From Gammaproteobacteria bacterium (GTDB lineage Bacteria > Pseudomonadota > Gammaproteobacteria > Ga0077554 > Ga007554): a stretch of DNA of 34,021 nt. The notes under the pieces are model-generated. The model did not search any database, was not told the DNA's origin, and saw only the letters and a program-made list of their open reading frames with translations. Both the position numbers and the translations under genes were made by a program. The stretch's first letter is position 1. The number at the start of each line of letters is the position of its first letter. Location of the stretch: positions 38,425 to 72,445 of the forward strand of contig JAHFRW010000008.1 of assembly GCA_023266055.1 (NCBI GenBank), written 5' to 3'. Of this stretch, positions 8,014-17,349 are shown piece by piece.

Positions 8014-10092
8014 ATGGAGTTAAAATCATTCTTGTCAAGTCCACAATCCATCCGCCATAAGCTGATGGTTATTGGTTTAACTACCTCTGGACTGGTAATT
8101 CTTTTGTTTTTGATGGCGAGTGGATTGCTTGCCAGGGAATTTTTCAGTGCGAAGCAGGCGATGCAGCATGAGCTTTTGAGCCAGGCAAAAATGATCGCGG
8201 AAAATAGCTCCGCTGCAGTTGTATTTGACAATCGGTCAGAAGCAAGAAAAATACTTTCGGCATTAAATTCCTCTCCTGTTATTGTCGAGGCAGTCATTTC
8301 ATTGCCGGATAATGAAGTATTCGCATGGTTTGTCCGGGAAAATTTTCAGGATAACTCCAGAATTTTAAAGGATAAGATATTGTCTGACTCTGGTTTTGGT
8401 AATGGGGATCTTACGGTCGATAGTGACATAGTCGTAGACGGGAGGCATGTGGGTACACTGCGCATTGGCGCAACCATGAAACCAGTGTATGACCGACTTC
8501 TGGTGTTTGGTTTTATTGTTATCTTGCTTACTGTTGCCGGGCTGGCAGTTTCTTTTTATTTGTTGCGACAACTACAGCGATCCATTACCGGGCCATTGCT
8601 TGACCTGACCGATATGATGGAACGAGTTTCAACAACCGAAAATTATAGTTTACGTGCAAGTATAGAAACTCAGGATGAAGTGGGTCTTTTAACAAGTCGA
8701 TTTAATGAAATGCTGGAGAAAATTCAGCTCCATGACCATGCCATGGAAAAGGAATTGCAGGAGCGCCAGTGTGCTGAAGAACGTCTGGATTATATTGCAC
8801 ATTATGATCCCGTTACCACACTTCCTAACCGTAATTTTTTTAATGTGCGCCTTCACCAGCTATCTGTACAGGCTCGTGAGCAAGGGGTTCGTTCGGCACT
8901 TATGTTTATCGATCTGGATAATTTCAAGATTATTAACGATAACCTTGGCCACCAGGTGGGTGATCTGGTGCTTAAAGCTGTTGCTGCGCGCTTGCGGCTT
9001 ATGTTGCGTCTCACAGATGTCATTTCCCGTATTGGTGGTGATGAATTCGCCATCTTGTTGGCGGGGTTACCTGCTTCGGAGCATGCCGGAATTGTGGCGG
9101 AAAAAATAAGCCATTCATTGGCCGGCCCCTTCCAGATTGGAGAGCACGAAATCTACGCGCATGCGAGTATTGGAATTGCAATTTGTCCCGAAGACGCAAC
9201 AGATCCCATGGATCTATTACGGCTTGCCGATACGGCAATGTATTATGCCAAGGAAAATGGAAGAAATACCTACCGATTTTTCAAACCGGAAATGCATGGC
9301 AAGGCGCAGCAACGTATGACCATGGAAACCGGGTTACGGCATGCGTTGGAAAATGGGGAGTTTGAAGTTTATTATCAGCCGAAATATCATTTATTACGCA
9401 AGGAAATTATTGGTGCCGAAGCCTTGTTGCGTTGGAGGCGCCCTGGGGTGGGTATGATTGGCCCCCTTGATTTCATCCCCATCGCAGAAGAGACCGGGCT
9501 CATCGTGGCAATTGGTGAGTGGGTTCTCAACCAGGCATGTGAGCAAATCGCTTTTCTGAACACCAGAACAAGAACTTCAATCCACATTGCGGTGAATCTT
9601 TCCGGACGGCAATTCAAGGAAGAAAATCTGGTGGAACAAGTGCATTCTGCCATCATAAAAGCAGGTATTTTCCCGCATCAACTGGAGCTCGAGATTACTG
9701 AGAGCACCCTTGTTGATACGAGCCCAGCCACGCTTGCCAAACTGGAGGCCTTGCGTGAAATGGGTATCAATATTTCCATTGATGATTTTGGTACGGGTTA
9801 CTCTTCGATGAGCTATCTGAAAAAAATGCCAATTTCCACATTAAAAATTGATCGTGAATTTATAAAGGATCTGCCCGGAGATACTGATGATGCTGCGATT
9901 ACCTCGGCAATCATTGCCATGGCGAGAAGCCTCAATCTTGATATTGTTGCAGAAGGTGTTGAAACTCAGCAACAGGTTGATTTTCTGAGAGCTCATGGCT
10001 GCGAAGTTATTCAGGGTTATCTGATTAGCCCGCCAGTACCTGCAAAGCAGTTTTGTGAAATGCTGAAAATCGAACAACAGCAATTTGCCTGA
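8014..10092 (+). CDS. CHASE8-HAMP-GGDEF-EAL c-di-GMP turnover enzyme
   Basis: Inner-membrane protein of 692 residues that can potentially both make and break cyclic di-GMP. Order of parts: transmembrane helix near residues 18-38; periplasmic CHASE8-like sensor to about 160 (AREFFSAKQAMQHELLSQAK, ENSSAAVVFDNRSEA); second helix near 163-184; HAMP; GGDEF; EAL. The GGDEF active site is intact (GGDEF at 341-345), with an allosteric RxxD I-site (RLTD) five residues before it. The EAL domain also looks catalytic: EALLRW at 469-474, NLSGRQF, EITES, DDFGTGYSS, LKIDREF and EGVET. The start at 8014 is four bases after the YfiR-like stop; a TTG at 7999 would overlap it. The architecture resembles YfiN plus an added phosphodiesterase domain, so the YfiR-like partner probably controls it. 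Confidence 0.93.
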   Translation: MELKSFLSSPQSIRHKLMVIGLTTSGLVILLFLMASGLLAREFFSAKQAMQHELLSQAKMIAENSSAAVVFDNRSEARKILSALNSSPVIVEAVISLPDNEVFAWFVRENFQDNSRILKDKILSDSGFGNGDLTVDSDIVVDGRHVGTLRIGATMKPVYDRLLVFGFIVILLTVAGLAVSFYLLRQLQRSITGPLLDLTDMMERVSTTENYSLRASIETQDEVGLLTSRFNEMLEKIQLHDHAMEKELQERQCAEERLDYIAHYDPVTTLPNRNFFNVRLHQLSVQAREQGVRSALMFIDLDNFKIINDNLGHQVGDLVLKAVAARLRLMLRLTDVISRIGGDEFAILLAGLPASEHAGIVAEKISHSLAGPFQIGEHEIYAHASIGIAICPEDATDPMDLLRLADTAMYYAKENGRNTYRFFKPEMHGKAQQRMTMETGLRHALENGEFEVYYQPKYHLLRKEIIGAEALLRWRRPGVGMIGPLDFIPIAEETGLIVAIGEWVLNQACEQIAFLNTRTRTSIHIAVNLSGRQFKEENLVEQVHSAIIKAGIFPHQLELEITESTLVDTSPATLAKLEALREMGINISIDDFGTGYSSMSYLKKMPISTLKIDREFIKDLPGDTDDAAITSAIIAMARSLNLDIVAEGVETQQQVDFLRAHGCEVIQGYLISPPVPAKQFCEMLKIEQQQFA

Positions 10093-10259
10093 TGTGATGG
10101 GAAATTCCTCTGCTGATTTTGTATGCGCAATCAGTTTTTCTGCCAATAGCCGGTTAATTATGGCTCAGATATCTTACCGGAGTTAATGGCGTTTTACGGT
10201 TGGATTTCGTACCTCGAAAACGTCTATATCTTGATCGTGGAAAAATAGCCTTTCGTGAT

Positions 10260-10288
10260 TTGACTTGTTGGCGCTGATCGCTCATTAT
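10260..10288 (+). promoter_or_regulatory. Candidate promoter for the PilZ gene
   Basis: TTGACT (10260-10265) and CATTAT (10283-10288) are separated by 17 bases. They lie about 60 bp before the PilZ start and after the end of the GGDEF-EAL gene. This suggests PilZ has its own promoter. The rest of the 257-base gap shows no gene. Confidence 0.35.
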
Positions 10289-10349
10289 CTTGGGATGTCT
10301 TGAAAGACGTGGTCAAAAAAGGCGGTTGGTAAGGAAGGAAGGGGATGTC

Positions 10350-10631
10350 ATGGAACATCGGTTCAGTCATCGTCAACCTGTTGTACGTCAAGTAGTGTTA
10401 CATTATCGCAATCAATGTATTTCGCCGTGTCATGTGAGTGACCTTGGTCAAGGCGGGGCATTTGTGGAAGTGTCAGGGAAGTCAGATATCCCTCTGGGGG
10501 CGCTGGTCAGCCTGGTATGGGAGGACGGTCAGCAGCATGTGGAAGGTTTGGTGGTACACCAGACATCCCGGGGTATTGGTCTGATGTTTCGAGATGAACG
10601 TGCGACTAATTTGCTGGGTGGTAATAAATAG
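10350..10631 (+). CDS. PilZ-domain c-di-GMP receptor protein
   Basis: Single-domain cytoplasmic protein of 93 residues. The start at 10350 is strongly supported by a purine-rich AAGGAAGGAAGGGG run just upstream; reading from 10290 would add 20 residues of no evident domain. The N-terminal RFSHR fits the RxxxR c-di-GMP-binding motif of PilZ. DLGQGGAFVE corresponds to the (D/N)xSxxG motif with Gly in place of Ser. The remaining beta-rich segments (LGALVSLVW, VEGLVVHQTSRGIGLMF) match the PilZ barrel. It lies directly after the c-di-GMP enzyme, so it may read the signal that enzyme controls, although a separate promoter appears likely. Its downstream target is unknown. Confidence 0.85.
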   Translation: MEHRFSHRQPVVRQVVLHYRNQCISPCHVSDLGQGGAFVEVSGKSDIPLGALVSLVWEDGQQHVEGLVVHQTSRGIGLMFRDERATNLLGGNK

Positions 10632-10636
10632 TCCTT

Positions 10637-10655
10637 AAAGCCTGCTCACGGCTTT
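10637..10655 (+). terminator. Weak hairpin after the PilZ gene
   Basis: AAAGCC (10637-10642) pairs with GGCTTT (10650-10655) around a 7-base loop, six bases after the PilZ stop. There is no following T-run, so rho-independent termination is doubtful. Confidence 0.25.
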
Positions 10656-10719
10656 GGCCAGGGTAAGAGGGCGAGTGTACAAGACTTTCCGTTACAGAAA
10701 GGCAACGGCGTGGTGGTAA

Positions 10720-11466
10720 CTACACCACCCACCATAACGCCACACTTAAACCAGCCGGAAGTGACCATTGCCAGGCGGGTGGTGATGTTATAGTCGGAAT
10801 CTCCATGGTATAACACACTTGTTGCTCGGCTTGTGTCAACACGCTTTGGTAGAGTGTGGAGGCAATTTGGCTGGTGCGGGTCAGAATCGGGTCGTGTGCG
10901 TTTGCATTGTGCTGTTGGGTTTCCAGGGCTTGATTGATAAGCAACTGTACCTTGGGTACGGTTTCCAGTACCAGGGCCATGCGTATGGCCAGATGGTTGT
11001 GTGCAATGCCTGTATAACGCAATGGCTGCATCCACCAATGAATTGCTCCCATCAAGTGTTCGCGAGGCGTGTTTTGTAGCAATAAATTTACCGCGAGGAT
11101 AATAGTCACGAGAGAACCAATACGTATACTGGCTTCCTGAAGGCCTGCTAATGGCGGTAGCCAGGCAAGCATAGAAACGGGCAGGGCAAAGGGTAGCATT
11201 TCCTCACTTATCTCGCCTTGATATAAAGGCTCGGGTGTAAACCAGCAATAGATAATGAGCAGCGAGAGAAACAGCCAGCGCATACGTCGCAGCATTTTTA
11301 ACGCAGGGGATAGTGAGATGTGGGTTGTAATGCCATAAGTGACCGTCACAAGAGACAGTGCCAATAACAAGGCATGAGCGCTGCCCAGTGAGAGTCCCCC
11401 TGCCAGAATAATAAAAACAGCGATACGGATGACAGGGTGCAGGGAGTGCTGTGCCATTGCTCTCAT
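10720..11466 (-). CDS. CbiQ/EcfT-like transmembrane protein, orphan
   Basis: Membrane protein of 248 residues, weakly resembling the transmembrane (T) component of energy-coupling-factor transporters. The N-terminal half has several hydrophobic helices (HPVIRIAVFIILAGGLSLGS, MRRMRWLFLSLLIIYCWF). The segment around residues 165-190 (HLAIRMALVLETVPKVQLLI, then NQALETQQ) corresponds to the cytoplasmic coupling region of CbiQ/EcfT, but I do not see the usual Ala-Arg-Gly coupling motifs. No ATPase or substrate-binding component is adjacent. Its start shares one base with the fimV stop (TGATG), so it is translationally coupled to fimV. The function is unknown; its position after fimV is often occupied by truA in related genomes. 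Confidence 0.65.
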   Translation of the reverse strand: MRAMAQHSLHPVIRIAVFIILAGGLSLGSAHALLLALSLVTVTYGITTHISLSPALKMLRRMRWLFLSLLIIYCWFTPEPLYQGEISEEMLPFALPVSMLAWLPPLAGLQEASIRIGSLVTIILAVNLLLQNTPREHLMGAIHWWMQPLRYTGIAHNHLAIRMALVLETVPKVQLLINQALETQQHNANAHDPILTRTSQIASTLYQSVLTQAEQQVCYTMEIPTITSPPAWQWSLPAGLSVALWWVV

Positions 11467-14210
11467 CAGGAAATTTGTTGCATTAACTCCTGCGCTTCAT
11501 TTTTCTGTGGTGTGCTGCCTTCTTTCAAAACTTCATTGAGCAACATGCGTGCACCTTCCTTGTCTTCCATGTCAATGTAGGCTTTGGCTAAATCCAGTTT
11601 TGTGCCTACTATATCGATGCCGTCAAAAAAGCTCTCCTCAGTGTCTGATACAGTTTTCTCTAATGATGTGGATTCATCAGGTGCTGTACCATCAAACGCT
11701 GTGATTTCTGGTGCGTCAAGATTGAATGCTACGGGGGCAGAGGTGTCAGTTGTTTCCGTGGTGGTGTTTTGAGTGCCATATTCACGGTCATAGTGATCAA
11801 ACTCGATATTATTGTTTAATGTGAGAACGTTTTCGTCCTGCGCAGAGGGCAGCGGTAATTCGGAAGTAAAGGTTGGCTGTGGATCTTCTTCCTGGTGTGT
11901 TGGTGAATCATTTGGGCCATTATTTACCGTGCCATTGAGATTGTCTATGTCGTCACTTAAGCTTAAATCAAAGTCCATGGTGTTTGGCAATGGTGGAGGA
12001 GTTTCTGTCTCTGTTTTGTCAGAGGTATTTTCTGTAAGTATCTCGGATGCTGTATACGACAGGGATGGGCTCAGATCAAAGTCAATGCTGTTATCGGTGG
12101 CCGCCGCCAGAGATGCTTCTGTATCACGTGCATCCATGGCAGAAAATTCCTGCGGTGCATCCAGAGAAAAACTGTCGTCAGTAGGTGGTGTTAGGTGTTC
12201 TGATACTACATCAGGGATGTCCATGTCCATGTTATCTGCCAGGGTGGTGACCATCGCCTTTGAAAATAGAGGATGTGTGGGTGCAGTTTGCTTGCCCATT
12301 TCCACTGCTTTCGCCCACAATGGATGATTGGAGTCACCACTTAATTCTGCGTACAGTGATTCAGCCTGGGTTTCAAATGCGTCTGCATTTTTGCCAAGAT
12401 GGTAGATTTCCAGTAGCTTGAGGCTCAAGTCCGGGCGTGTTGGGTCATTACGTATTGCGTCTTTGATCAGTTCAGCCGCTTGTTCGTAACGTTTGTAAGC
12501 CAGGTAGACGTCAGCCTCGGCAAGCGGATCAATCATGTCTTCATCGGTCTGGGCGCTGCTCATGGCCATCACAGTCGCAGGCAGCTCTGGTTCTACGGGT
12601 GGAATGTCTGCGGCGGCATTGACGACGGATGATGTGTCATTTCCCTGGTGTTTGGTTTCGGCTTCAGACGTTACAGAGGAGTTCTTCAATAATTTGGCGA
12701 AGCTTTCATCTGCAGAATCAATCGCGGACTGGCGGCGCCGACGTACAATGGCCCATGCCAATGCAGAGATCAGCAAAAAGCCGCCTATCAGGAGGCCCAG
12801 TTGCTGCGGATTACCCATCAGAGTGCCCAGCAAGTCGGTTTCTTCCTGCGGTTCTGTGGGTGTAGCTGTAGGTGTTGCAGCTGTGGCAAGGGGTGTAGAA
12901 GTAGCGGGTTGTGCCGGGGTGCTGGCAGATTGTGTAGCCGCTGGGGCGGCTGTATTGTTATTTTGCATGGCCGCCAGATTACCATCTTTAAGTTCCAGCA
13001 GGCGTTTCATGGAGGCAAGCTGTTGCTCCAGTTGCGCCATGCGAGAGCGTAATTCGGCATTTTGCTGACGATTGGCGTCCACCGCTTCAAGGGCAATGGT
13101 GAGTTCTTTCCGTAATGCTGCGACGTCGCTGCTATCGTCAGGTGATGGCTTGCCATGTCCTCCCGGCACACCTGTCTTTACATTGGCGGTGCCAGTGCCT
13201 GGGGTCGCCAGCTTGAGTTGGGCGCTGGGTGTACGTTTGTCCGATTGAGGCCCGTCTTCTGCTGTTTCACTGGAAGCGCCAGAGGTGGATGGGATAGCCA
13301 TGCTGCCACGTGGTACGTTGAGCCATTGCTGATATTGTTCCGCAATTTCACGCACCGCATTGTCTTTGGGGATCGCTCGAATCTGGTCAGTAGGCGGTAA
13401 ACGCAGGATATATCCTGCCATTAAATTGTTGACGTTGTCGCCGAAAAAAGCCTGAGGATTGTTTTTTGCCAACGCGACCATGATCTGCGCGGGACTCAGG
13501 GAGGGGTCGGGTCGCATTTTTAAGGCGATATCCCATAGGGTATCCGAGCGTTGTGTCGGGCCATAGCGGCCATCACTCTGGGCAGTAGCCTGTGATGTTA
13601 CCTGTTGAGTTTGTTTGCGGGGCGTTATGGCAGCTGCAGGGGATGCACTTGCTTCACTCTTTTTTTTAGCGTCACCGGTAACGGGAGGTATGTTTTCAGC
13701 CTCGGGTTCGGTAATAGCGGCTCCGCTCGGCGTGACGTCAGGCATGGACATCGCGTCAGGTGATTTTGTTGGGGAGGGTGTAACGGGAGCGTCGATGGGC
13801 GCAGGCTTGCTGCCTTCCAGCACCGGAAAATCCAGTAATACGGTATATTCACGTATGAAACGGCCGGTTGGCCAGTTGACCTCGACCAGAAAATCAAGGA
13901 AAGGCTCACGAATCGGCTGGGTTGAAGTGACTTTGATGGAGTACGATCCGTTTGGTTTTTGTACAACCTTGAAGCGTAGTTGATTCAGGAGGGTCAGACG
14001 GTCTACGCCAGCACGGGCAAACGCCGCTTCCGGGGCGAGCGCAACGGTAAGTCCCTGGATTTCGGCAGGGGTTGCAGATAAGAGACGAATTTCGGCATTC
14101 AACGGCTGATTCAGCGCTGAATGCAGTTCGATATCTCCCACCCCCAGGGCAAAAACGCTGGTGGACCGCAATAGTATCAGCGGAACTAACGTGAGAGCCA
14201 GCTTGCGCAT
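11466..14210 (-). CDS. fimV: FimV-family polar/pilus-assembly protein
   Basis: Large inner-membrane protein of 914 residues. In Pseudomonas-type bacteria FimV organises type IV pilus and type II secretion function and the cell pole. Order of parts: signal peptide (1-21); conserved N-terminal FimV domain (LGVGDIELHSALNQPLNAEI); LysM-type peptidoglycan-binding region near 215-275 (RSDTLWDIALKMRPDPSLSP); coiled-coil segment near 365-410; transmembrane helix near 475 (LGLLIGGFLLISALAWAIV). A long acidic cytoplasmic part follows, with a TPR-like region (ADVYLAYKRYEQAAELIKDA), and the C-terminal FimV domain (VGTKLDLAKAYIDMEDKEGA). AGGAG lies seven bases before the ATG at 14210. No pilus genes are present in this window, so the role comes from the family. 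Confidence 0.92.
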   Translation of the reverse strand: MRKLALTLVPLILLRSTSVFALGVGDIELHSALNQPLNAEIRLLSATPAEIQGLTVALAPEAAFARAGVDRLTLLNQLRFKVVQKPNGSYSIKVTSTQPIREPFLDFLVEVNWPTGRFIREYTVLLDFPVLEGSKPAPIDAPVTPSPTKSPDAMSMPDVTPSGAAITEPEAENIPPVTGDAKKKSEASASPAAAITPRKQTQQVTSQATAQSDGRYGPTQRSDTLWDIALKMRPDPSLSPAQIMVALAKNNPQAFFGDNVNNLMAGYILRLPPTDQIRAIPKDNAVREIAEQYQQWLNVPRGSMAIPSTSGASSETAEDGPQSDKRTPSAQLKLATPGTGTANVKTGVPGGHGKPSPDDSSDVAALRKELTIALEAVDANRQQNAELRSRMAQLEQQLASMKRLLELKDGNLAAMQNNNTAAPAATQSASTPAQPATSTPLATAATPTATPTEPQEETDLLGTLMGNPQQLGLLIGGFLLISALAWAIVRRRRQSAIDSADESFAKLLKNSSVTSEAETKHQGNDTSSVVNAAADIPPVEPELPATVMAMSSAQTDEDMIDPLAEADVYLAYKRYEQAAELIKDAIRNDPTRPDLSLKLLEIYHLGKNADAFETQAESLYAELSGDSNHPLWAKAVEMGKQTAPTHPLFSKAMVTTLADNMDMDIPDVVSEHLTPPTDDSFSLDAPQEFSAMDARDTEASLAAATDNSIDFDLSPSLSYTASEILTENTSDKTETETPPPLPNTMDFDLSLSDDIDNLNGTVNNGPNDSPTHQEEDPQPTFTSELPLPSAQDENVLTLNNNIEFDHYDREYGTQNTTTETTDTSAPVAFNLDAPEITAFDGTAPDESTSLEKTVSDTEESFFDGIDIVGTKLDLAKAYIDMEDKEGARMLLNEVLKEGSTPQKNEAQELMQQIS

Positions 14211-14405
14211 CTATTTCTCCTAAAAGCTATCATCCTTTAACCTACCAAAGTGGCTACGATTCCATCGCTGTTTTCAGGTTAAACTACCCAGCGGTGCGCA
14301 GCAATCCATTGAGACAGCGTTTTTGCAGCAACATGTGTTCCTTTTTGTGCTGCAAGAACAAGGCAACCATCCCTGATTTGCCGGTACTTAACTTATTGAG
14401 GCTAC

Positions 14406-14437
14406 GGAGAATTAATCTCCCCCCGCTAAAACAGCGG
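14406..14437 (-). terminator. Twin short hairpins downstream of asd
   Basis: Two adjacent stem-loops follow the asd stop on the minus strand: 14423-14437 (CCGCT/AGCGG, 5-base loop) and 14406-14420 (GGAGA/TCTCC, 5-base loop). Neither has a T-run, so they may be weak terminators or RNA-stability elements between asd and fimV. The remainder of the gap at 14211-14454 holds no gene that I can support. Confidence 0.35.
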
Positions 14438-14454
14438 CACTTTGCTGCAAATAC

Positions 14455-15480
14455 TTAACTCAAGTAATCTTTTATCAAAATTTCGGCAATCTGGATACTG
14501 TTTAAAGCGGCGCCCTTGCGTACATTATCGGACACGATCCATAAATCTAAACCCCGAGGGTGTGAGATATCCTCGCGGATGCGTCCCACATATACCGGGT
14601 CGGTGCCTGCCGATTCGGTTACTGCGGTAGGATAGCCACCGGGTTCATGTTCATCCAGCACAACAATGCCCGGTGCTTTTTTGAGCAGGGCGCGTGCCTG
14701 TGCGGCGCTGATCTTGTCGCGGGTTTCAATGTGCACTGCTTCAGAGTGACCATAGAAAACGGGCACGCGCGCAGCAGTAGGATTGACCTTGATGTTAACA
14801 TCCTCGAAGATTTTCTGGGTCTCCCACACCATTTTCATTTCTTCCTTGGTGTAACCGTTTTCCTGGAACACGTCAATCTGTGGCAAGACATTAAACGCAA
14901 TCTGCTTGGGATATATTTTGGGTTCAATGGGGGTGGCATTGAGTAATGCTGCTGTTTGCCCCGCCAGTTCCTCGATGGCTTCTTTGCCTGTGCCTGACAC
15001 GGACTGGTAAGTACAGACATTGATGCGTGTAATGCCTACAGCATCGTAGATGGGTTTCAGCGCAACCAGCATCTGAATTGTCGAGCAGTTCGGATTGGCA
15101 ATAATGTTGCGTGCAGGATATTGGGCGATGGCGTGCGGATTGACCTCGGGCACCACCAGTGGAATATCTGCTTCATAGCGAAAATGCGCGGTGTTGTCGA
15201 TGACCACGCATCCTGCTGCTGCCGCTTTGGGTGCGTAAATTGCCGATACTTCACCGCCCGCAGAAAACAGACCAATCTGAGCCTTGCTGAAATCAAACGT
15301 TGCCAGATCCTGCACTTTCACATAGCTGCCACGAAACTCTACGCGGCTACCCGCTGAACGTGCACTGGCCAGGGCATAGAGTGTGCCCACAGGAAAGTTA
15401 CGCTCTGCCAGAATGGAGATGATGGTTTCGCCTACCGCGCCCGTAGCACCCACGACGGCAACATCAAATGTTTTACTCAT
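14455..15480 (-). CDS. asd: Aspartate-semialdehyde dehydrogenase
   Basis: Cytoplasmic enzyme that reduces aspartyl phosphate to aspartate semialdehyde, the branch-point precursor for lysine, diaminopimelate, methionine and threonine. The 341 residues begin with the NADP-binding Rossmann motif VVGATGAVGETIISILAERN. They contain the active-site cysteine in NPNCSTIQMLVALKPI, plus the conserved QSVSGTGKEAIEELAGQ, GYTKEEMKMVWETQKI and VFYGHSEAVHIETRD segments. The length is normal for the shorter asd class. It sits 35 bp downstream of leuB in the order leuD-leuB-asd-fimV, which is conserved in many gammaproteobacteria. The enzyme is complete and shows no unusual residues. Confidence 0.97.
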   Translation of the reverse strand: MSKTFDVAVVGATGAVGETIISILAERNFPVGTLYALASARSAGSRVEFRGSYVKVQDLATFDFSKAQIGLFSAGGEVSAIYAPKAAAAGCVVIDNTAHFRYEADIPLVVPEVNPHAIAQYPARNIIANPNCSTIQMLVALKPIYDAVGITRINVCTYQSVSGTGKEAIEELAGQTAALLNATPIEPKIYPKQIAFNVLPQIDVFQENGYTKEEMKMVWETQKIFEDVNIKVNPTAARVPVFYGHSEAVHIETRDKISAAQARALLKKAPGIVVLDEHEPGGYPTAVTESAGTDPVYVGRIREDISHPRGLDLWIVSDNVRKGAALNSIQIAEILIKDYLS

Positions 15481-15515
15481 TTCAGATCATACCTTCAGAT
15501 TTCTGGAATTTCAGG

Positions 15516-16592
15516 TTATTGTAACGCTTTTACAACGGCATCACCCATTTGTTCTGTACTCACCTTGTGCGTACCAGGCGTGTAGATATCACCCGTGCGC
15601 AGACCTTGATCGAGTACGGTATTCACCGCCGCCTCAACCCGTGTGGCCAATGTGGCCTGATGCAGCGAGTATCGCAACATCATGGCCACCGATAAAATTG
15701 TTGCCAGCGGATTGGCGATGCCTTTGCCTGCGATATCAGGTGCTGATCCATGTATCGGCTCGTACATGCCCTTGCCATTAGCGTCCAGTGAGGCCGAGGG
15801 CAGCATCCCGATGGAACCTGTCAGCATGGCCGCACAGTCTGATAATATGTCACCAAACATGTTGCCTGTCACCATGACATCAAACTGCTTGGGCGCACGT
15901 ACCAATTGCATGGCGGCATTGTCCACGTACATGTGGCTGAGTGCTACCTGTGGGTAGTCTCTGGCGATGCGCGTCATCACTTCGCGCCACAGCTCCGTGC
16001 ATTCCAGCACGTTAGCCTTGTCTATGGAGCATACGCGCTGGTTGCGGCGCAGCGCGGCTTCAAATGCCGAGCGGCCAATGCGTTCGATTTCGGATTCGCG
16101 GTACACCATGGTGTTAAAGCCTTCACGCTCACCATTGTTCAGTACACGTATGCCCCGCGGTTTGCCAAAGTAAATGTCGCCCGTCAATTCACGGACGATC
16201 ATGATATCCAGGCCGGAGACGATGTCGGGTTTCAGGCTGGAAGCCGCTGCCAGTTGCGGATATAAAATGGCAGGGCGCAGATTGGAGAACAGGCCAAGTT
16301 CGGAGCGCAGGCCTAACAGGCCTTTTTCCGGGCGCAACGCAATGTCCAGCGTTTCCCATTTGTAACCACCAACAGCACCGAGCAGTACGGCATCGGCCTG
16401 TTTTGCCAGAGCGAGGGTTTGTGGTGGCAGTGGATGCCCATGGGCATCATAGGCGGCTCCACCGACCAGTGCGTGTTCCATCTCAATGGCCAGTCCGAAA
16501 TTCTGGCGCAACAATTCCAGCACTTTTACAGCTTCAGCAACGATTTCCGGGCCGATACCATCGCCGGGCAACACCGCAATTTTTTTACTCAT
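15516..16592 (-). CDS. leuB: 3-isopropylmalate dehydrogenase
   Basis: Cytoplasmic NAD-dependent enzyme of leucine synthesis that oxidatively decarboxylates 3-isopropylmalate to 2-oxoisocaproate. The protein is 358 residues, the usual length. It begins [20 protein letters not shown] and contains the substrate-binding arginines ([20 protein letters not shown]), [14 protein letters not shown], the catalytic Tyr region ([15 protein letters not shown]), the Lys in [10 protein letters not shown], the metal-binding Asp cluster ([17 protein letters not shown]) and the NAD loop ([18 protein letters not shown]). It lies 14 bp after leuD and upstream of asd. Confidence 0.97.
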   Translation of the reverse strand: MSKKIAVLPGDGIGPEIVAEAVKVLELLRQNFGLAIEMEHALVGGAAYDAHGHPLPPQTLALAKQADAVLLGAVGGYKWETLDIALRPEKGLLGLRSELGLFSNLRPAILYPQLAAASSLKPDIVSGLDIMIVRELTGDIYFGKPRGIRVLNNGEREGFNTMVYRESEIERIGRSAFEAALRRNQRVCSIDKANVLECTELWREVMTRIARDYPQVALSHMYVDNAAMQLVRAPKQFDVMVTGNMFGDILSDCAAMLTGSIGMLPSASLDANGKGMYEPIHGSAPDIAGKGIANPLATILSVAMMLRYSLHQATLATRVEAAVNTVLDQGLRTGDIYTPGTHKVSTEQMGDAVVKALQ

Positions 16593-16606
16593 TGTTCAGG
16601 ATTCCA

Positions 16607-17242
16607 TTACGAAAAAAGCCACGGGGTTTCATTGGCGCGCCGCTTTTCATAGGCTTTGATATCATTCACGTGCTGCAAGGTCAAGCCAATATCATCGAGC
16701 CCATTGAGCAGGCAATGTTTACGAAAGGCATCGATCTCAAACGGCAGGGTGGCGTCAGGGGTAATGACCACTTGCTGTTGTAGAGCCACAGTGATGGCAT
16801 AGCCGGGTGTTATGGCAGTTTGCTGAAACAGAGTGTCAATGTGACGTGTTTCCAGCACCAGTGGCAACAGGCCATTCTTGAAGCAGTTATTGTAAAAAAT
16901 TTCAGCGTAACTGGGCGCGATAATGACATGAAAGCCATAGTCCTGCAGTGCCCAGGGTGCATGCTCGCGTGATGAACCGCAGCCGAAATTATCGCGTGCC
17001 AGCAAAATCCGGGCTCCCTTGTAGCGTGGTTGGTTCAGTACAAAATCGGGGTTCAGCGGCCGTCCGCTATTATCCTGATCCGGTTCGCCGTGATCCAGAT
17101 AGCGCCACTCGTCAAACAGGTTTGGCCCAAAACCGCTGCGTTTAATGGATTTCAGAAACTGTTTGGGGATAATCGCATCAGTATCTACATTGGCGCGATC
17201 CAGCGGTGCCACCAACCCGGTTAATTTAATGAATTTTTGCAT
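16607..17242 (-). CDS. leuD: 3-isopropylmalate dehydratase small subunit
   Basis: Small subunit of isopropylmalate isomerase, which pairs with the iron-sulfur LeuC to interconvert 2- and 3-isopropylmalate in leucine synthesis. From the ATG at 17242 it has 211 residues, starting [20 protein letters not shown]. It carries the swivel-domain hallmark [20 protein letters not shown], together with [14 protein letters not shown]. An upstream in-frame start at 17260 would add six residues. The leuC gene, normally immediately upstream, is absent: a divergent nnrD begins about 100 bp away. LeuC must therefore be encoded elsewhere if the pathway is complete. The intervening 107 bp probably holds the leuD promoter, though I could not pick it with confidence. 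Confidence 0.95.
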   Translation of the reverse strand: MQKFIKLTGLVAPLDRANVDTDAIIPKQFLKSIKRSGFGPNLFDEWRYLDHGEPDQDNSGRPLNPDFVLNQPRYKGARILLARDNFGCGSSREHAPWALQDYGFHVIIAPSYAEIFYNNCFKNGLLPLVLETRHIDTLFQQTAITPGYAITVALQQQVVITPDATLPFEIDAFRKHCLLNGLDDIGLTLQHVNDIKAYEKRRANETPWLFS

Positions 17243-17349
17243 AGCCAGCCCAGTCAGCACATAAAAAATACAGGAAGCAGTAACTGCTTAATGATATAAC
17301 AAAAAAGCCATCTCGAATACCCGTACTTTTCCCGTTCTGCTATTATTGA

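Noticed and set aside
11584-13068. Several plus-strand ORFs inside fimV, including 177- and 171-residue ones
   Set aside because: They are antisense shadows of the low-complexity acidic part of fimV, with Ser/Val/Gly-rich products and no motifs.
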